Assembly (NCBI GenBank): GCA_023416055.1
Contig: JAEZIH010000043.1
Coordinates: 1-6,566 of the forward strand
Length of the DNA: 6,566 bases
Source of the DNA: Pseudomonadota bacterium
GTDB lineage: Bacteria > Pseudomonadota > Alphaproteobacteria > Caulobacterales > Caulobacteraceae
Reading direction: 5' to 3'
Both the position numbers and the translations under genes were made by a program. Positions within the stretch are counted from its first letter, which is position 1. Every line of letters starts with the position of its first letter. Under the pieces are notes generated by a model. That model saw only the letters and a program-made list of their open reading frames with translations, made no database searches and was not told the origin of the DNA. Of the stretch, positions 6,476-6,566 are shown in pieces.

Positions 6476-6535
6476 CGGAACCCGGGCTGCGACACAAACG
6501 GCAGGCCCGGGTGAACCGCAAGGGTTTCCGTTGCG
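6476..6535 (-). promoter_or_regulatory. Structured region in the purC leader (competing or pseudoknot pairings)
   Basis: In the minus-strand transcript CGCAA (6535-6531) and TTGCG (6521-6517) form a 5-bp stem whose 9-base loop, CGGAAACCC (6530-6522), is complementary to GGGTTCCG (6483-6476) with one bulged A. Separately, ACCCGGGC (6512-6505) pairs with GCCCGGGT (6487-6480), optionally extended by CCCTT (6524-6520) with AAGGG (6473-6469). The last two pairings use the same bases at 6480-6483, so the structures compete or form a pseudoknot. No known riboswitch family is recognised. In GC-rich DNA such complementarity can arise by chance. Confidence 0.35.
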
Positions 6536-6550
6536 TTCGGCAGCGGGGGG

Positions 6551-6556
6551 ACTATA
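6551..6556 (-). promoter_or_regulatory. Possible -10 element of the purC promoter
   Basis: TATAGT on the minus strand stands out as an AT-rich hexamer in GC-rich sequence. It is placed to start transcription near 6544, about 180 bases before purC. A -35 box 16-18 bases upstream would lie beyond the right edge of the window, so the call cannot be completed. I see no gene in the remaining leader down to the purC start. Confidence 0.35.
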
Positions 6557-6566
6557 GACCTCCCCG

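Overview
The window is high-GC bacterial chromosome. Its backbone is the middle of the de novo purine pathway, all on the minus strand. Read in the direction of transcription (right to left) it holds purC (SAICAR synthase), purS, purQ and the first 484 codons of purL, which runs off the left edge. PurS, PurQ and the short-form PurL together make the three-protein FGAM synthase. Protein similarity recalled from memory, the Caulobacterales-like promoter matches and the scarcity of GANTC (CcrM methylation) sites point to an alphaproteobacterium of the Caulobacterales, most like Brevundimonas. The genus is an inference, not something the sequence proves.

Layout from right to left: a leader of about 200 bp with a TATAGT -10-like box and unusual complementarity; purC, whose stop overlaps the purS start (TGATG); a 43-codon membrane peptide; a YbhB/PEBP-like protein; a 76-aa coiled-coil protein; purQ; then a sugar O-acetyltransferase of the maltose/galactoside acetyltransferase type. 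To its left lie a plus-strand gene for an 87-aa acidic protein, a minus-strand TspO/MBR-like multi-pass membrane protein, and a plus-strand pair for 48-aa and 79-aa acidic proteins joined by TGATG. purL begins 100 bp further left, divergent from that pair.

The core pathway is ordinary, but the three FGAM synthase genes are dispersed by unrelated genes. The most interesting area is 1455-3725, between purQ and purL. There, two plus-strand units encoding small, hydrophilic, acidic proteins each start behind a GGAAC-N16-nnTT box like the alphaproteobacterial general-stress sigma factor EcfG/SigT promoter. Each also has a near-perfect Shine-Dalgarno sequence, and each ends convergently on its minus-strand neighbour, sharing one CTAG that supplies both stop codons. 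This looks like two stress-response modules of the same architecture lodged between purine genes. I see no IS element, CRISPR array, tRNA, rRNA or phage gene. No stretch longer than 300 bases lacks a gene.
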